Assembly: GCA_003135995.1 (NCBI GenBank)
Contig: PNBM01000037.1
Location: 1 to 17,276 of the forward strand
Length of the DNA stretch: 17,276 nt
Source: Ignavibacteriota bacterium
GTDB taxonomy: Bacteria > Bacteroidota > Ignavibacteria > Tepidaquicellales > Tepidaquicellaceae
Direction of reading: 5' to 3'
The notes beneath the pieces are model-generated. The model was given only the letters and a program-made list of their open reading frames with translations. It was not told where the DNA came from and made no database searches. Shown one piece after another: positions 1 to 7,586 of the stretch. Numbering within the stretch: position 1 is the stretch's first letter; each line of letters opens with the position of its first letter. Position numbers and translations under genes: made by a program.

Positions 1-222
1 TATATTGTCCCTAAAGGGACAATTGAATGTGTTAGATGAATTTTTTTATAAATATATTGTCCCTAAAGAGACAAGGGAAATTTTGGAATGTTTTTTTATA
101 AATATTTTATCCCTGACGGGATAAAGGAATTTTTCGATAATTTTTTATAAATATATTGTCCCTAAAGGGACAAGAAAAACAAAAAAATATTTTGCTATAA
201 ATATTTTATCCCTAACGGGATA
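1..222 (+). repeat. REP-like palindrome array, forward half (five elements)
   Basis: Five hairpins lie at about 4-23, 57-74, 106-125, 156-173 and 207-222, with centres 49-52 bp apart. Stems are TTGTCCC/GGGACAA (copies 1, 2, 4) or TATCCC/GGGATA (copies 3, 5), closed by a TAAA, TGAC or TAAC loop. Copies 2 to 5 are visibly preceded by TATAAATAT; copy 1 lies too close to the window edge. Copy 2 has one stem mismatch. The elements resemble bacterial REP palindromes, but no transposase gene is present in the window to link them to one. Confidence 0.8.
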
Positions 223-243
223 TTGAAATTGAATGATATAAAA

Positions 244-431
244 CGTGCCGTAGGCACGAAATATTTATAGAAAACGAATATATCGTGAATGATTGTGCCG
301 TAGGCACGGAATATTTATAGAAAACGAGTATATCGTGAATGATTGTACCGTAGGCACGGAATATTTATAGAAAATTTATAGAAAACGAATATGTCACGAA
401 TGATTGTGCCTTTAGGCACGAAATATTTATA
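244..431 (-). repeat. REP-like palindrome array, reverse half (four elements)
   Basis: Four hairpins lie at 244-258, 295-307, 345-357 and 406-419, with stems GTGCC/GGCAC. Each is followed by ATATTTATA, the reverse complement of the TATAAATAT that precedes the forward elements, so these are the same class of element in the opposite orientation. The first three units repeat every 50-51 bp, including the linker between hairpins. The last interval is about 61 bp because an ATTTATAGAAAA-like stretch is duplicated near 361-385. Copy 3 has one mismatch in its left arm. Confidence 0.8.
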
Positions 432-483
432 AAAAAAATTGAAAACAAATATCAAATTATTAAAAATTTAAAATTAAAATAAA

Positions 484-933
484 ATGGACGAAAAAATAAT
501 TTTGCTCGTTGAAGATAATCAGGATGATATTGCATTAACGTTACGGGCTTTTTCAAAAATTCATATTAAGAACAAAGTAATCACAGTCGAAGACGGTGAA
601 GAAGCTCTTAACTATCTTTTTTGCAAAGGTAAATTCCAGGGAAGAAATCCACTTGATTTACCTTCTGTGGTATTGCTCGATTTAAAACTGCCAAAAGTTA
701 ATGGCTTTGAAGTTTTAAAAGCAATTCGCGAAAACGAATCAACTAAGTTATTACCGGTTGTATTTTTGACTTCGTCTAAAGAAGAAATGGATATTATTAA
801 TGGATATAAACTCGGTGTGAATAGTTATATTCGGAAACCTGTTGATTTTGAAAAATTCTTTGAAGCTATTCAAACCCTTGGAGTTTACTGGCTTCTAATG
901 AACGAACCTCCAATTATTTCCAATAAATTATGA
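484..933 (+). CDS. Single-domain response regulator (CheY/Rcp1-like)
   Basis: A 149-residue protein made of one receiver domain and nothing else. The acidic pair E10/D11 lies in VEDNQDD, the predicted phospho-acceptor is D66 in LLDLKLP, the switch residue is T96 in FLTSS, and the conserved lysine is K118 in YIRKP. The insertion between the second helix and strand (CKGKFQGRNPLDLP) is typical of the Rcp1-like family that partners phytochrome or PAS kinases. There is no DNA-binding or enzymatic output, so it probably acts as a phosphate shuttle or a protein-protein switch in the cytoplasm. Its stop overlaps the start of the hybrid kinase (ATGA), which indicates co-translation and suggests the two work together. 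The ATG is the first in frame and has no Shine-Dalgarno sequence, as for most genes here. Confidence 0.93.
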   Translation: MDEKIILLVEDNQDDIALTLRAFSKIHIKNKVITVEDGEEALNYLFCKGKFQGRNPLDLPSVVLLDLKLPKVNGFEVLKAIRENESTKLLPVVFLTSSKEEMDIINGYKLGVNSYIRKPVDFEKFFEAIQTLGVYWLLMNEPPIISNKL

Positions 934-3900
934 AGACTAAAAAAATTAAGGCATTAATTTTAGAAGATTCTGAAGATGACGTTAAATTAGTGCTTCGGGA
1001 ACTTAACAAAGGTCAATACGAAATAGAACACACATTAGTTGAGGATGCCGCAGGGTTTGAAAATGCTTTAAAGAAGGAGTGGGATGTAATAATTGCAGAT
1101 TACACTTTACCAACCTATACAGGAATAGAGGCACTAAATATGTGTAACGAAAAAGGGATAGAAATTCCTTTTATTGTTGTGTCGGGTTCTATAGGCGAAG
1201 ATATTGCCGTGAATATGATGAGAACAGGCGTAAAGGATTACATTATGAAAAATAATCTGACAAGACTTTTACCGGCAATAGAAAGAGAAATAGCCGAGGC
1301 AAAGATTCGGAAAGAGAAAAAACTCTGGGAGGAGAAATTAATCATTTCGGAAATTCAATATCGCCGTCTGTTCGAATCATCTAAAGACGGGATTCTGATT
1401 CTCGATTTTGAAACAGGAATGATAACAGATGTAAATCCATTTTTAATCGAATTACTTGGCTATTCACACGATACGTTTCTTGGAAAAGCTATCTGGGATA
1501 TTGGATTCTTCAAAGATATATTTGCGAATGAAGAGAACTTTTTGGAATTAAAACAGCAAGATTACATACGATACGAAGATTTATCTTTGGAAACTTTTAA
1601 TGGGCGAAAGATTGATGTAGAGTTCATCAGTAATGTTTATCAGGTTGACCACAAAAAAGTAGTTCAATGCAACATTAGAGATATTACTGAGCGCAAACAG
1701 GCGGAGGAAAATACCGTTAATTCTCAAAAGTTGTTGCAAAGAATAATTGACCTTCTTCCGATAAGGATATTCTGGAAAGATACTGATTTAAATTATCTTG
1801 GTTGCAATGAGATTTTTGCAAAAGATGCGGGTAAGAAAAGTTCAAAAGAACTGATTGGTTTGGATGACTTCCAGATGAACTGGAAGGAGCAAGCTAACGC
1901 ATATCGGAACGATGATCAAAAAGTCATTAAATCCGGAGAATCTAAAATCAATTATGATGAACAACAAACCACTCCGGAAGGAGACAAAATCTGGTTAAAA
2001 ACAACCAAAATGCCTTTAACTGATTTGCGGGGAAATACAATTGGTATTTTAGGTTCTTACGAAGACATTACCGAACGTAAAAAAGCGGAAGAAGCATTAC
2101 TTGAAAGTGAAGAGCGATATAGAGTGTTTATAAATTCTACAAATGATATGGCATTCCTTAAAGATTCACAATTTAAGTATACGCTTATAAACAGAGCTAA
2201 TGCGAAATTTTTTGGCAAAGATGAAAAAGAAATAATAGGTAAAACTGATTTTGATTTTATGTCTGAAAGTTCCGCTCAAAAGTGCCAGGAAACCGATAAT
2301 CAGGCTCTTGCCTCCGATACTATTATTGTTTCTGAAGAAATTATAGGCGAAAAGATTTACGAAACCCGGAAATTCAGAGTCCATTTAAGCAGTGGTAAAT
2401 TTGGTATTGGAGGTTACATTCGGGAAATAACAGAAAAGAGACTTGCTGAAGAAGCCCTTCGAAAAAGCGAAAAGCAACTTTCCGAAGCACTGGATATTGC
2501 TCACCTCGGTCCCTGGGAATATGATGTCATTAAAGATGAATTTACCTTCAACGATAATTTCTATAAGATATTCCGTGTAACGGCGGAACAGGTCGGTGGA
2601 TATAAAATGTCATCATCTGAATATGCCCGGCGTTTTGTCCATCCGGATGATATAGAAATTGTCGTTAAAGAAATTCAGGAAACTATTGAAAGCAATGATG
2701 CGAATTATAGTAAAATATTGGAACATCGTATTCTGTATGGAGACGGAGAAGTTGGTTATATTTCCGTCAAAATTTTTACCGTTAAAGATTCTTCCGGGCG
2801 CACAATAAAAACTTATGGAGTAAATCAGGACATAACAGAACGGATGCAATCTGAAGAATTATTGCGGAAAAGTGAAGAACGATTTCAACTTGCTTCCCGC
2901 GCAACAAATGATATTATATATGACTGGAATTTAACAAATGGAGTAGGCTGGTTTAGCGATTCATATAATAAACTTTTCGGGTATGAAGGTACTAACGAAA
3001 AATTTGATTACTGGAAAAAGAAAATTCACCCCGAAGATTTCGACAGGGCTATTTCAACAACTGATAAGATAATAAACAGCGGTGGGGATTCATGGTCAGT
3101 TGAGTATCGCTTCAGACGAAAGGATGATTCTTATGCCTATGTCTTGGACCGCGGATTTGTTATTCGCAATAATAAAGGAATACCAACCCGGCTTATAGGG
3201 TCATTGGTTGACTTCTCTGAACGAAAGGAATCGGAAGAAATATTGCGGGATAGCGAAGAAAAGTACAGGACGATTTTCGAAAATATTCAGGATATCTTTT
3301 ACCAGGCTGATAATAATGGAATAATAACTGATGTCAGTCCGTCTATTTACAAACAATCTGGCTGGAAACCTGAAGAGTTAATTGGTAAGCCGGTGGATTT
3401 ATTTTATTATAATAAGGAAGATAGAATTAATTTTATTAATGCTATAACTGATAAAAGCGAACTTTCCGATTACGATGTAAAGCTCAAACATAAAAATGGA
3501 AATTTAATCTATACTTCTGTTAACGCTCATATTCGATTCGATAAAAATAAAAACCCTATAGGCGTAGAAGGATTATTGAGAAATATAACCGAAAAGAAAA
3601 TATCCGATGAATTATTAAAAGAAAGCGAAGAGCGCTACCGTAAACTTTTCGAATTGTCACCTGAAACTATATTCATTCAATATGAAGGGAAAATTGAATT
3701 TATTAATCCAGCAGGCGTTAAACTTTTTAAAGCAGAAAACGAAAACGAAATTGTCGGAAGAAAAGTTATAGATTTTGTTCATCCTGATTATAAAGAAATC
3801 ATATCCCAGCGAATATCATTTATTAATAGTGAATTCGTTGATATTCCTTTAAAAATAGAAAAATTTATTTGCCTGGATGGAAGTTCGATTGATGTTGAAG

Positions 3901-5897
3901 TAACTGCAACAGCTTTTATGTATAAAGGTAAAAAAGCCGCATTAGTAATTTCAAGAGATATTACCGACAGGAAGAAATTCGAAGAAGAATTAATCGCAAG
4001 TGAAGAACGGTATCGTGTCTTGATTGAATCAATGCACGATGGGATTATGCAGGTGGATAATAATGATAAAATTCAGTTTGTAAATAATCGCATTTGCGAA
4101 ATGTTTGGTTATACTAACGAGGAACTGATAGGAAAAACCGGTATCGATGTTATTGTAATTGATGATGATAGAGAAATGGTTCGCGAAAAATTTCATAAAC
4201 ATGATATAGAATACTCAATTAAGCATATGGCCCGGGGTAGAAAGAAGTCAGGGGAAATATTATGGCTCAATGCAAGTGCTACTCCGATAAAAGATGAATA
4301 TGGCATTGTAAAAAGTTCTGTTATTTTTTTAAGTGACATAACAGACCGTAAACGCGCAGAAGATGAATTAATTAAAATATCACAGGCAATTAATCAAAGC
4401 CCGGTTACGGTTGTAATTACCGATGTGAATGGTGATATTGAATATGTGAATCCTAAATTCGTCGAAGTAACGGGTTATAGCCCTGAAGAGGTTATTGAAA
4501 AAAACCCCAGGATATTAAAATCGGATGAAAAATCGCCTGAAGAATATAAAGAACTTTGGAAAACAATTTCCTCGGGGAATGTCTGGATAGGCGAATTTCA
4601 TAATAAAAAGAAAAACGGTGAACTCTATTGGGAAAATGCTTCTATCTCTCCTGTTAAAAATTCGGAAGGTAAAATTACACATTACCTTGCAGTAAAAGAA
4701 GATATTACTGAAAAGAAAAAAAGAGAAATTGAATTAATAAATGCAAAAGAAAAAGCCGAAGAATCCGAACGTCTGAAAACAAGTTTTCTTGCAAATATGA
4801 GCCACGAACTTCGTACACCAATGGTAGGAATTCTTGGATTTGCCGAGCTTATGAAAGATATGACAGATGATTCCGAATTAAAGGAATTTTCGGATTGTAT
4901 ATTAAAAAGCGGAAAGAGATTAATGGAAACATTGAATCTGATTCTTGACCTTTCAAGAATAGAAGCCGGAAAACTGGAAATAAAATCAAGCGATGTGAAT
5001 ATTGTAAGTCTTACAAAAGAAGTATTTGAAAACTATGTTGCCGAGGCGAAAAAGAAAAATTTATTATTCTCATTTATTACATCTTCCGAAAAAATAATTT
5101 CTAAAGTGGATGATAGAATGTTATGGGAAGCTATAAACAATCTTATCAATAACGCAATTAAATTTACCAAAAAAGGCGGAGTTACAGTCGAGGTGAAAAC
5201 AGAAAAAATCAAAAACAAAAAAAAGGCAGTCATAAGTGTATCCGATACAGGTATTGGTATTCCTGAAGATTCGATTAATTTAATATTCGAAGAATTCCGC
5301 CAGGTTAGCGAAGGTTTCGGAAGGGGTTTTCAAGGAACCGGACTGGGCTTAACCATTACTAAAAATTTTGTAGAGAAAACAGGAGGTATTATTACCGTAG
5401 AAAGCGAAGTCGGTGTCGGCTCTGTATTTAAAATTGAATTTCCTCTGCTTGAAACTGATATTATAGAAGTTGAACCCGAAAAAGAAACAGAGGTGGAAGA
5501 AATACCGGAATCAGAGAAAAAAAACATACATTTGCTGTGTGTGGATGATGATGTGTTTACAAGTAAATATATCAACTTTATTCTTAACAAAGATTACATA
5601 TTATCTTTTGCCGTTGACGGAAAATCCGCACTTGAAATGGCAAAATCCCATACGTTTTCTTTGATTCTTATGGATATAAATCTCGGGAAAGGTATGGATG
5701 GGGTTGAAACTACAAGGAAAATACGAAAACTCCCGGGATATGAAAAAGTACCCGTAATAGCAATGACGGCTTTCGCTATGAAAGGAGACAGGGAAGATTT
5801 ATTAAACGACGGCATGGATGATTACATCTCCAAACCGTTCAAAACTCTTGAATTAAAAAAGATAATTAATACCGTTTTAAGTAAATCGAATATTTAA
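930..5897 (+). CDS. Hybrid histidine kinase: receiver, nine PAS, HisKA, HATPase, receiver
   Basis: A very large (1655-residue) sensor with no signal peptide or membrane segment that I can see, so probably cytoplasmic. Residues 5-125 are an N-terminal receiver (LEDSEDD; D57 in IIADYTLP; VVSGS; DYIMK), followed by a short coiled coil. Nine PAS units follow, at about 144-249, 267-377, 394-497, 514-632, 649-761, 775-885, 901-1009, 1025-1135 and 1150-1257. Each ends in the PAC signature DIT(E/D)RK or a close variant (DFSERK in the fifth), then an acidic coiled linker. HisKA has H1292 in NMSHELRTP. The ATPase domain shows an N-box (N1408), DTGIGIP (from D1439) and GTGLGL. The C-terminal receiver has CVDDD, D1582 in LMDINLG, a T in MTAFAM and a lysine in ISKPF. 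Its translation start overlaps the preceding regulator. Several ligands or a redox or light cofactor could be sensed; none can be read from the sequence. Confidence 0.95.
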   Translation: MKTKKIKALILEDSEDDVKLVLRELNKGQYEIEHTLVEDAAGFENALKKEWDVIIADYTLPTYTGIEALNMCNEKGIEIPFIVVSGSIGEDIAVNMMRTGVKDYIMKNNLTRLLPAIEREIAEAKIRKEKKLWEEKLIISEIQYRRLFESSKDGILILDFETGMITDVNPFLIELLGYSHDTFLGKAIWDIGFFKDIFANEENFLELKQQDYIRYEDLSLETFNGRKIDVEFISNVYQVDHKKVVQCNIRDITERKQAEENTVNSQKLLQRIIDLLPIRIFWKDTDLNYLGCNEIFAKDAGKKSSKELIGLDDFQMNWKEQANAYRNDDQKVIKSGESKINYDEQQTTPEGDKIWLKTTKMPLTDLRGNTIGILGSYEDITERKKAEEALLESEERYRVFINSTNDMAFLKDSQFKYTLINRANAKFFGKDEKEIIGKTDFDFMSESSAQKCQETDNQALASDTIIVSEEIIGEKIYETRKFRVHLSSGKFGIGGYIREITEKRLAEEALRKSEKQLSEALDIAHLGPWEYDVIKDEFTFNDNFYKIFRVTAEQVGGYKMSSSEYARRFVHPDDIEIVVKEIQETIESNDANYSKILEHRILYGDGEVGYISVKIFTVKDSSGRTIKTYGVNQDITERMQSEELLRKSEERFQLASRATNDIIYDWNLTNGVGWFSDSYNKLFGYEGTNEKFDYWKKKIHPEDFDRAISTTDKIINSGGDSWSVEYRFRRKDDSYAYVLDRGFVIRNNKGIPTRLIGSLVDFSERKESEEILRDSEEKYRTIFENIQDIFYQADNNGIITDVSPSIYKQSGWKPEELIGKPVDLFYYNKEDRINFINAITDKSELSDYDVKLKHKNGNLIYTSVNAHIRFDKNKNPIGVEGLLRNITEKKISDELLKESEERYRKLFELSPETIFIQYEGKIEFINPAGVKLFKAENENEIVGRKVIDFVHPDYKEIISQRISFINSEFVDIPLKIEKFICLDGSSIDVEVTATAFMYKGKKAALVISRDITDRKKFEEELIASEERYRVLIESMHDGIMQVDNNDKIQFVNNRICEMFGYTNEELIGKTGIDVIVIDDDREMVREKFHKHDIEYSIKHMARGRKKSGEILWLNASATPIKDEYGIVKSSVIFLSDITDRKRAEDELIKISQAINQSPVTVVITDVNGDIEYVNPKFVEVTGYSPEEVIEKNPRILKSDEKSPEEYKELWKTISSGNVWIGEFHNKKKNGELYWENASISPVKNSEGKITHYLAVKEDITEKKKREIELINAKEKAEESERLKTSFLANMSHELRTPMVGILGFAELMKDMTDDSELKEFSDCILKSGKRLMETLNLILDLSRIEAGKLEIKSSDVNIVSLTKEVFENYVAEAKKKNLLFSFITSSEKIISKVDDRMLWEAINNLINNAIKFTKKGGVTVEVKTEKIKNKKKAVISVSDTGIGIPEDSINLIFEEFRQVSEGFGRGFQGTGLGLTITKNFVEKTGGIITVESEVGVGSVFKIEFPLLETDIIEVEPEKETEVEEIPESEKKNIHLLCVDDDVFTSKYINFILNKDYILSFAVDGKSALEMAKSHTFSLILMDINLGKGMDGVETTRKIRKLPGYEKVPVIAMTAFAMKGDREDLLNDGMDDYISKPFKTLELKKIINTVLSKSNI

Positions 5898-5900
5898 CAT

Positions 5901-5939
5901 TCTCTCTCCCCTTTGAAAAGGAAGCAAGGGGGTGTCATT
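5901..5939 (+). repeat. GC-rich dispersed repeat, degenerate copy
   Basis: This stretch begins just after the kinase stop and reads CTCCCCTTTGAAAAGGAAGC then AAGGGGGTGTCA. It is a diverged copy of the motif seen intact at 5951-5980: a C-run, a TT-GAA turn, a G-run, then a second G-run followed by ATGA. Its strong C/G runs contrast with the AT-rich surroundings. Confidence 0.55.
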
Positions 5940-5950
5940 CTAAGTTCTTA

Positions 5951-5980
5951 CCCCCCTTAGAAGGGGGGCAGGGGGGATGA
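5951..5980 (+). repeat. GC-rich dispersed repeat with hairpin, forward copy
   Basis: A perfect inverted repeat of CCCCCCTT and AAGGGGGG (5951-5958 and 5961-5968) is followed by CAGGGGGGATGA and then TTTT. The hairpin could terminate transcription after the hybrid kinase, but the T-run is short and offset. An inverted copy lies at 6155-6190. Confidence 0.7.
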
Positions 5981-6091
5981 TTTTAATTGATTATATTTCA
6001 TTACATCTTCAGAAGGGTTATAATAAAATTTAAATAAATTGATAACAAATTTTTTAATAGCATTCTTATCCACAATTAAAACCTTAGACAT
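5957..6091 (-). CDS. Possible 44-residue ORF starting like a receiver domain; doubtful
   Basis: A short minus-strand frame begins MSKVLIVDKNAIKKFV and ends inside the GC-rich repeat (tail SSPLPPF). The first eight residues look like the opening strand of a response-regulator receiver (K-V-L-I-V-D), but the second acidic residue is replaced by lysine and the phospho-acceptor region is absent. It could be the stump of a receiver gene cut by the repeat, or chance. No promoter or Shine-Dalgarno sequence was seen. Confidence 0.15.
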   Translation of the reverse strand: MSKVLIVDKNAIKKFVINLFKFYYNPSEDVMKYNQLKSSPLPPF

Positions 6092-6154
6092 ATTCACCGA
6101 AAATTTTACTCATTAATTTAATTCAAATTATTTTTTATCAATATTCTCATTTCC

Positions 6155-6190
6155 ATCATCCCCCTTTAATCCCCCCTTCAAAGGGGGGAG
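6155..6190 (-). repeat. GC-rich dispersed repeat with hairpin, reverse copy
   Basis: Read on the minus strand this is CTCCCCCCTTTGAAGGGGGG followed by ATTAAAGGGGGATGATG, closely matching the copy at 5951-5980. The plus-strand arms CCCCCCTT (6171-6178) and AAGGGGGG (6181-6188) form a perfect stem. With the forward copy it brackets about 175 bp of AT-rich sequence. Confidence 0.7.
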
Positions 6191-6200
6191 AAAACGGACA

Positions 6201-6335
6201 TCATCCTCTATTAGCGAGGTGTGTTTTTTCTCCGGATTTAACATCTCCCAATTCTCGGCTCTTTTTATATTTGCTTCCACAAAAAGTAGTAATTATTATG
6301 ACAACAGAATCATAGTTATTACTATTTTTTTTCAT
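6201..6335 (-). CDS. Possible 44-residue hypothetical ORF; doubtful
   Basis: A minus-strand frame starts MKKNSNNYDSVVIIITTFCG and continues with a charged half (KYKKSRELGDVKSGEKTHL) to a TGA. I recognise no family. The ATG sits just before a run of A. It has a slightly hydrophobic segment (VVIIITTF) but is too short for a convincing signal peptide. Random open frames of this length are not rare in AT-rich DNA, so it may be meaningless. Confidence 0.15.
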   Translation of the reverse strand: MKKNSNNYDSVVIIITTFCGSKYKKSRELGDVKSGEKTHLANRG

Positions 6336-6516
6336 TGTAGTTAATCGGATATTTTTTGCAGTAGTGAATAAAATTTGAGAGAAAAGTATTTAATTATCAT
6401 ATATTACGAATTATTATTCAGGTGAAATTGTTAATAATTTAGATAGTATGTTAGATTTTCTATGATTTTACAGTTGTGTATATATGTTTGATGTAATTTG
6501 AAGAATTAAAATAAAA
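6336..6516. other. Intergenic AT-rich leader before the NarL-type receiver gene
   Basis: Beyond the repeats and small frames listed separately, the right part of the 619-bp gap is very AT-rich and shows no coding signal on either strand. The only regulatory candidate seen is the promoter-like octamer at 6483-6490. Confidence 0.5.
6483..6490 (+). promoter_or_regulatory. Candidate Bacteroidota -7 promoter element
   Basis: TATGTTTG matches the Bacteroidota housekeeping -7 consensus TAnnTTTG exactly. It ends 26 nt before the ATG of the receiver gene, giving a plausible short leader. No clear TTG-type -33 element is found at the usual spacing, so the call is tentative. Confidence 0.35.
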
Positions 6517-6960
6517 ATGATAAATATATTAATAACAGATGATAATCCGAATATCAGGGCAGGAGTTAAACAAATTATCTCCGAAGAAACTGATATGAAG
6601 ATTAGCGGAGAAGCCGAAAACGGTATGCAGACTCTGGAATTATTGAAGAATAATAAATATGATTTATTAATTCTTGATATCAATTTGCCCGATATAAACG
6701 GACTCGAAGTGTTACAAAATTTAAAGTATTCAAAATATAAAATACCCGTTTTAATATTAAGCGTCTTTCCGGAAGAACAATTTGCTTTAAAAATGATTGA
6801 AGCAGGTGCTATAGGTTACCTTAACAAAATGGATGTCTCCGATAATTTAATTTACGCAATAAAGAAAGTGATAGCAGGGGAATATTATTTTAAATCTACT
6901 TTACCGCAGGATGTAACAGCTTCAATTCACAAAGTTATCGAAAAAAACCGCGGCGAATAA
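6517..6960 (+). CDS. NarL-type receiver protein lacking the HTH domain
   Basis: A 147-residue protein whose receiver looks like those of the NarL/FixJ (LuxR-HTH) family: TDDNPNIRAG at the N-terminus, D54 in LILDINLPDINGLEVL as phospho-acceptor, LS in place of the switch T/S pair (LILSVF), and K in GYLNK. The typical NarL linker AIKKVIAGEYYF follows at about 121-132. The protein then stops after about 15 more residues (KVIEKNRGE), where family members carry a roughly 60-residue LuxR-type helix-turn-helix. All three forward frames after 6960 soon hit stops and none shows HTH-like sequence, so this is a real end rather than a visible frameshift. It may act as a competitor, phosphate sink or protein-interaction switch for the nearby kinases. 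Confidence 0.9.
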   Translation: MINILITDDNPNIRAGVKQIISEETDMKISGEAENGMQTLELLKNNKYDLLILDINLPDINGLEVLQNLKYSKYKIPVLILSVFPEEQFALKMIEAGAIGYLNKMDVSDNLIYAIKKVIAGEYYFKSTLPQDVTASIHKVIEKNRGE

Positions 6961-6969
6961 TCTTCTCTG

Positions 6970-7230
6970 TTAATTAATTTTCCAAAATACTTCCTGTAAT
7001 ATCAAAAAAAAATAATATTGAATGTATTCTGTTTGCTCGCCGGATTTATTCCACTCTTTTGAAAATATTTTTAGAAATATTTTAACTGATATCGTTTCTT
7101 CCCTGTCTTTGCATTAATATATTTCATTTGAAAGTGATTTCAAAAATTTAAATATCCCGTCAAGAATATTTTTATAACCATTCAAATCACTTTCTCTTCC
7201 GTAATCACCCGAAATAAGAAGTGTTTTCAA
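6970..7230 (-). pseudogene. Possible gene remnant with one in-frame stop
   Basis: Reading the minus strand from a TTG at 7230 gives 38 codons (beginning LKTLLISGDYGRES), a TAA at 7114-7116, then 47 more sense codons in the same frame to a TAA at 6970-6972 (ending ILQEVFWKIN). Both halves have protein-like composition, with mixed charged and aromatic residues and predicted helices. An overlapping ATG frame upstream (MKVENTSYFG) suggests the true start may have been lost by a 1-2 nt shift. I recognise no family. The alternative is coincidence in AT-rich DNA. It accounts for about 260 bp of the 626-bp gap between the receiver and TPR genes. Confidence 0.3.
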
Positions 7231-7586
7231 CTTTCATTAAAATATACCCGTAAAGAAATTATATAATATCGAAAAATCCACAACAGATAAGGGGTTCCAA
7301 TGTTTATATTATCTTTAATCGGAAATTTTTTTTTCCGGAAGCCCGGTTTTGAATAATCTTTTGTCCTGTTTCCTGTCATAATTATTATTACACGAAAATC
7401 ATATTCCTTATTATTGACATTTTACGGTGTTTATGCGAAGTTACATCAAGTTTCAATATTAATTAGCAAGAGGAAGTTTTTTAAAATTGTTAGCTTGAAG
7501 TTCCACCAAAAACCCTGAAAAAAATTTCCAAATTAGTACGTCTTTAAATAAATAGAATTGTAAAATATTAAAATCATAATATCATA
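7231..7586. other. Intergenic stretch before the TPR gene; nothing firm
   Basis: AT-rich sequence with frequent stops on both strands. A TTGACA lies near 7415, but it has no matching -10 and this group does not normally use that consensus. No hairpin of note was seen. Confidence 0.4.

Noticed and set aside
1..431. CRISPR-like periodicity
   Set aside because: The repeated units are palindromes with variable stems, the linkers are also repeated rather than unique, and no cas gene is present.
2166..5815. Several minus-strand frames of 66-86 codons inside the hybrid kinase
   Set aside because: They are antisense to well-supported kinase domains and have no recognisable domains or start signals.
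7415..7445. Sigma-70 type promoter from TTGACA
   Set aside because: No -10 hexamer at suitable spacing, and this bacterial group uses a different consensus.
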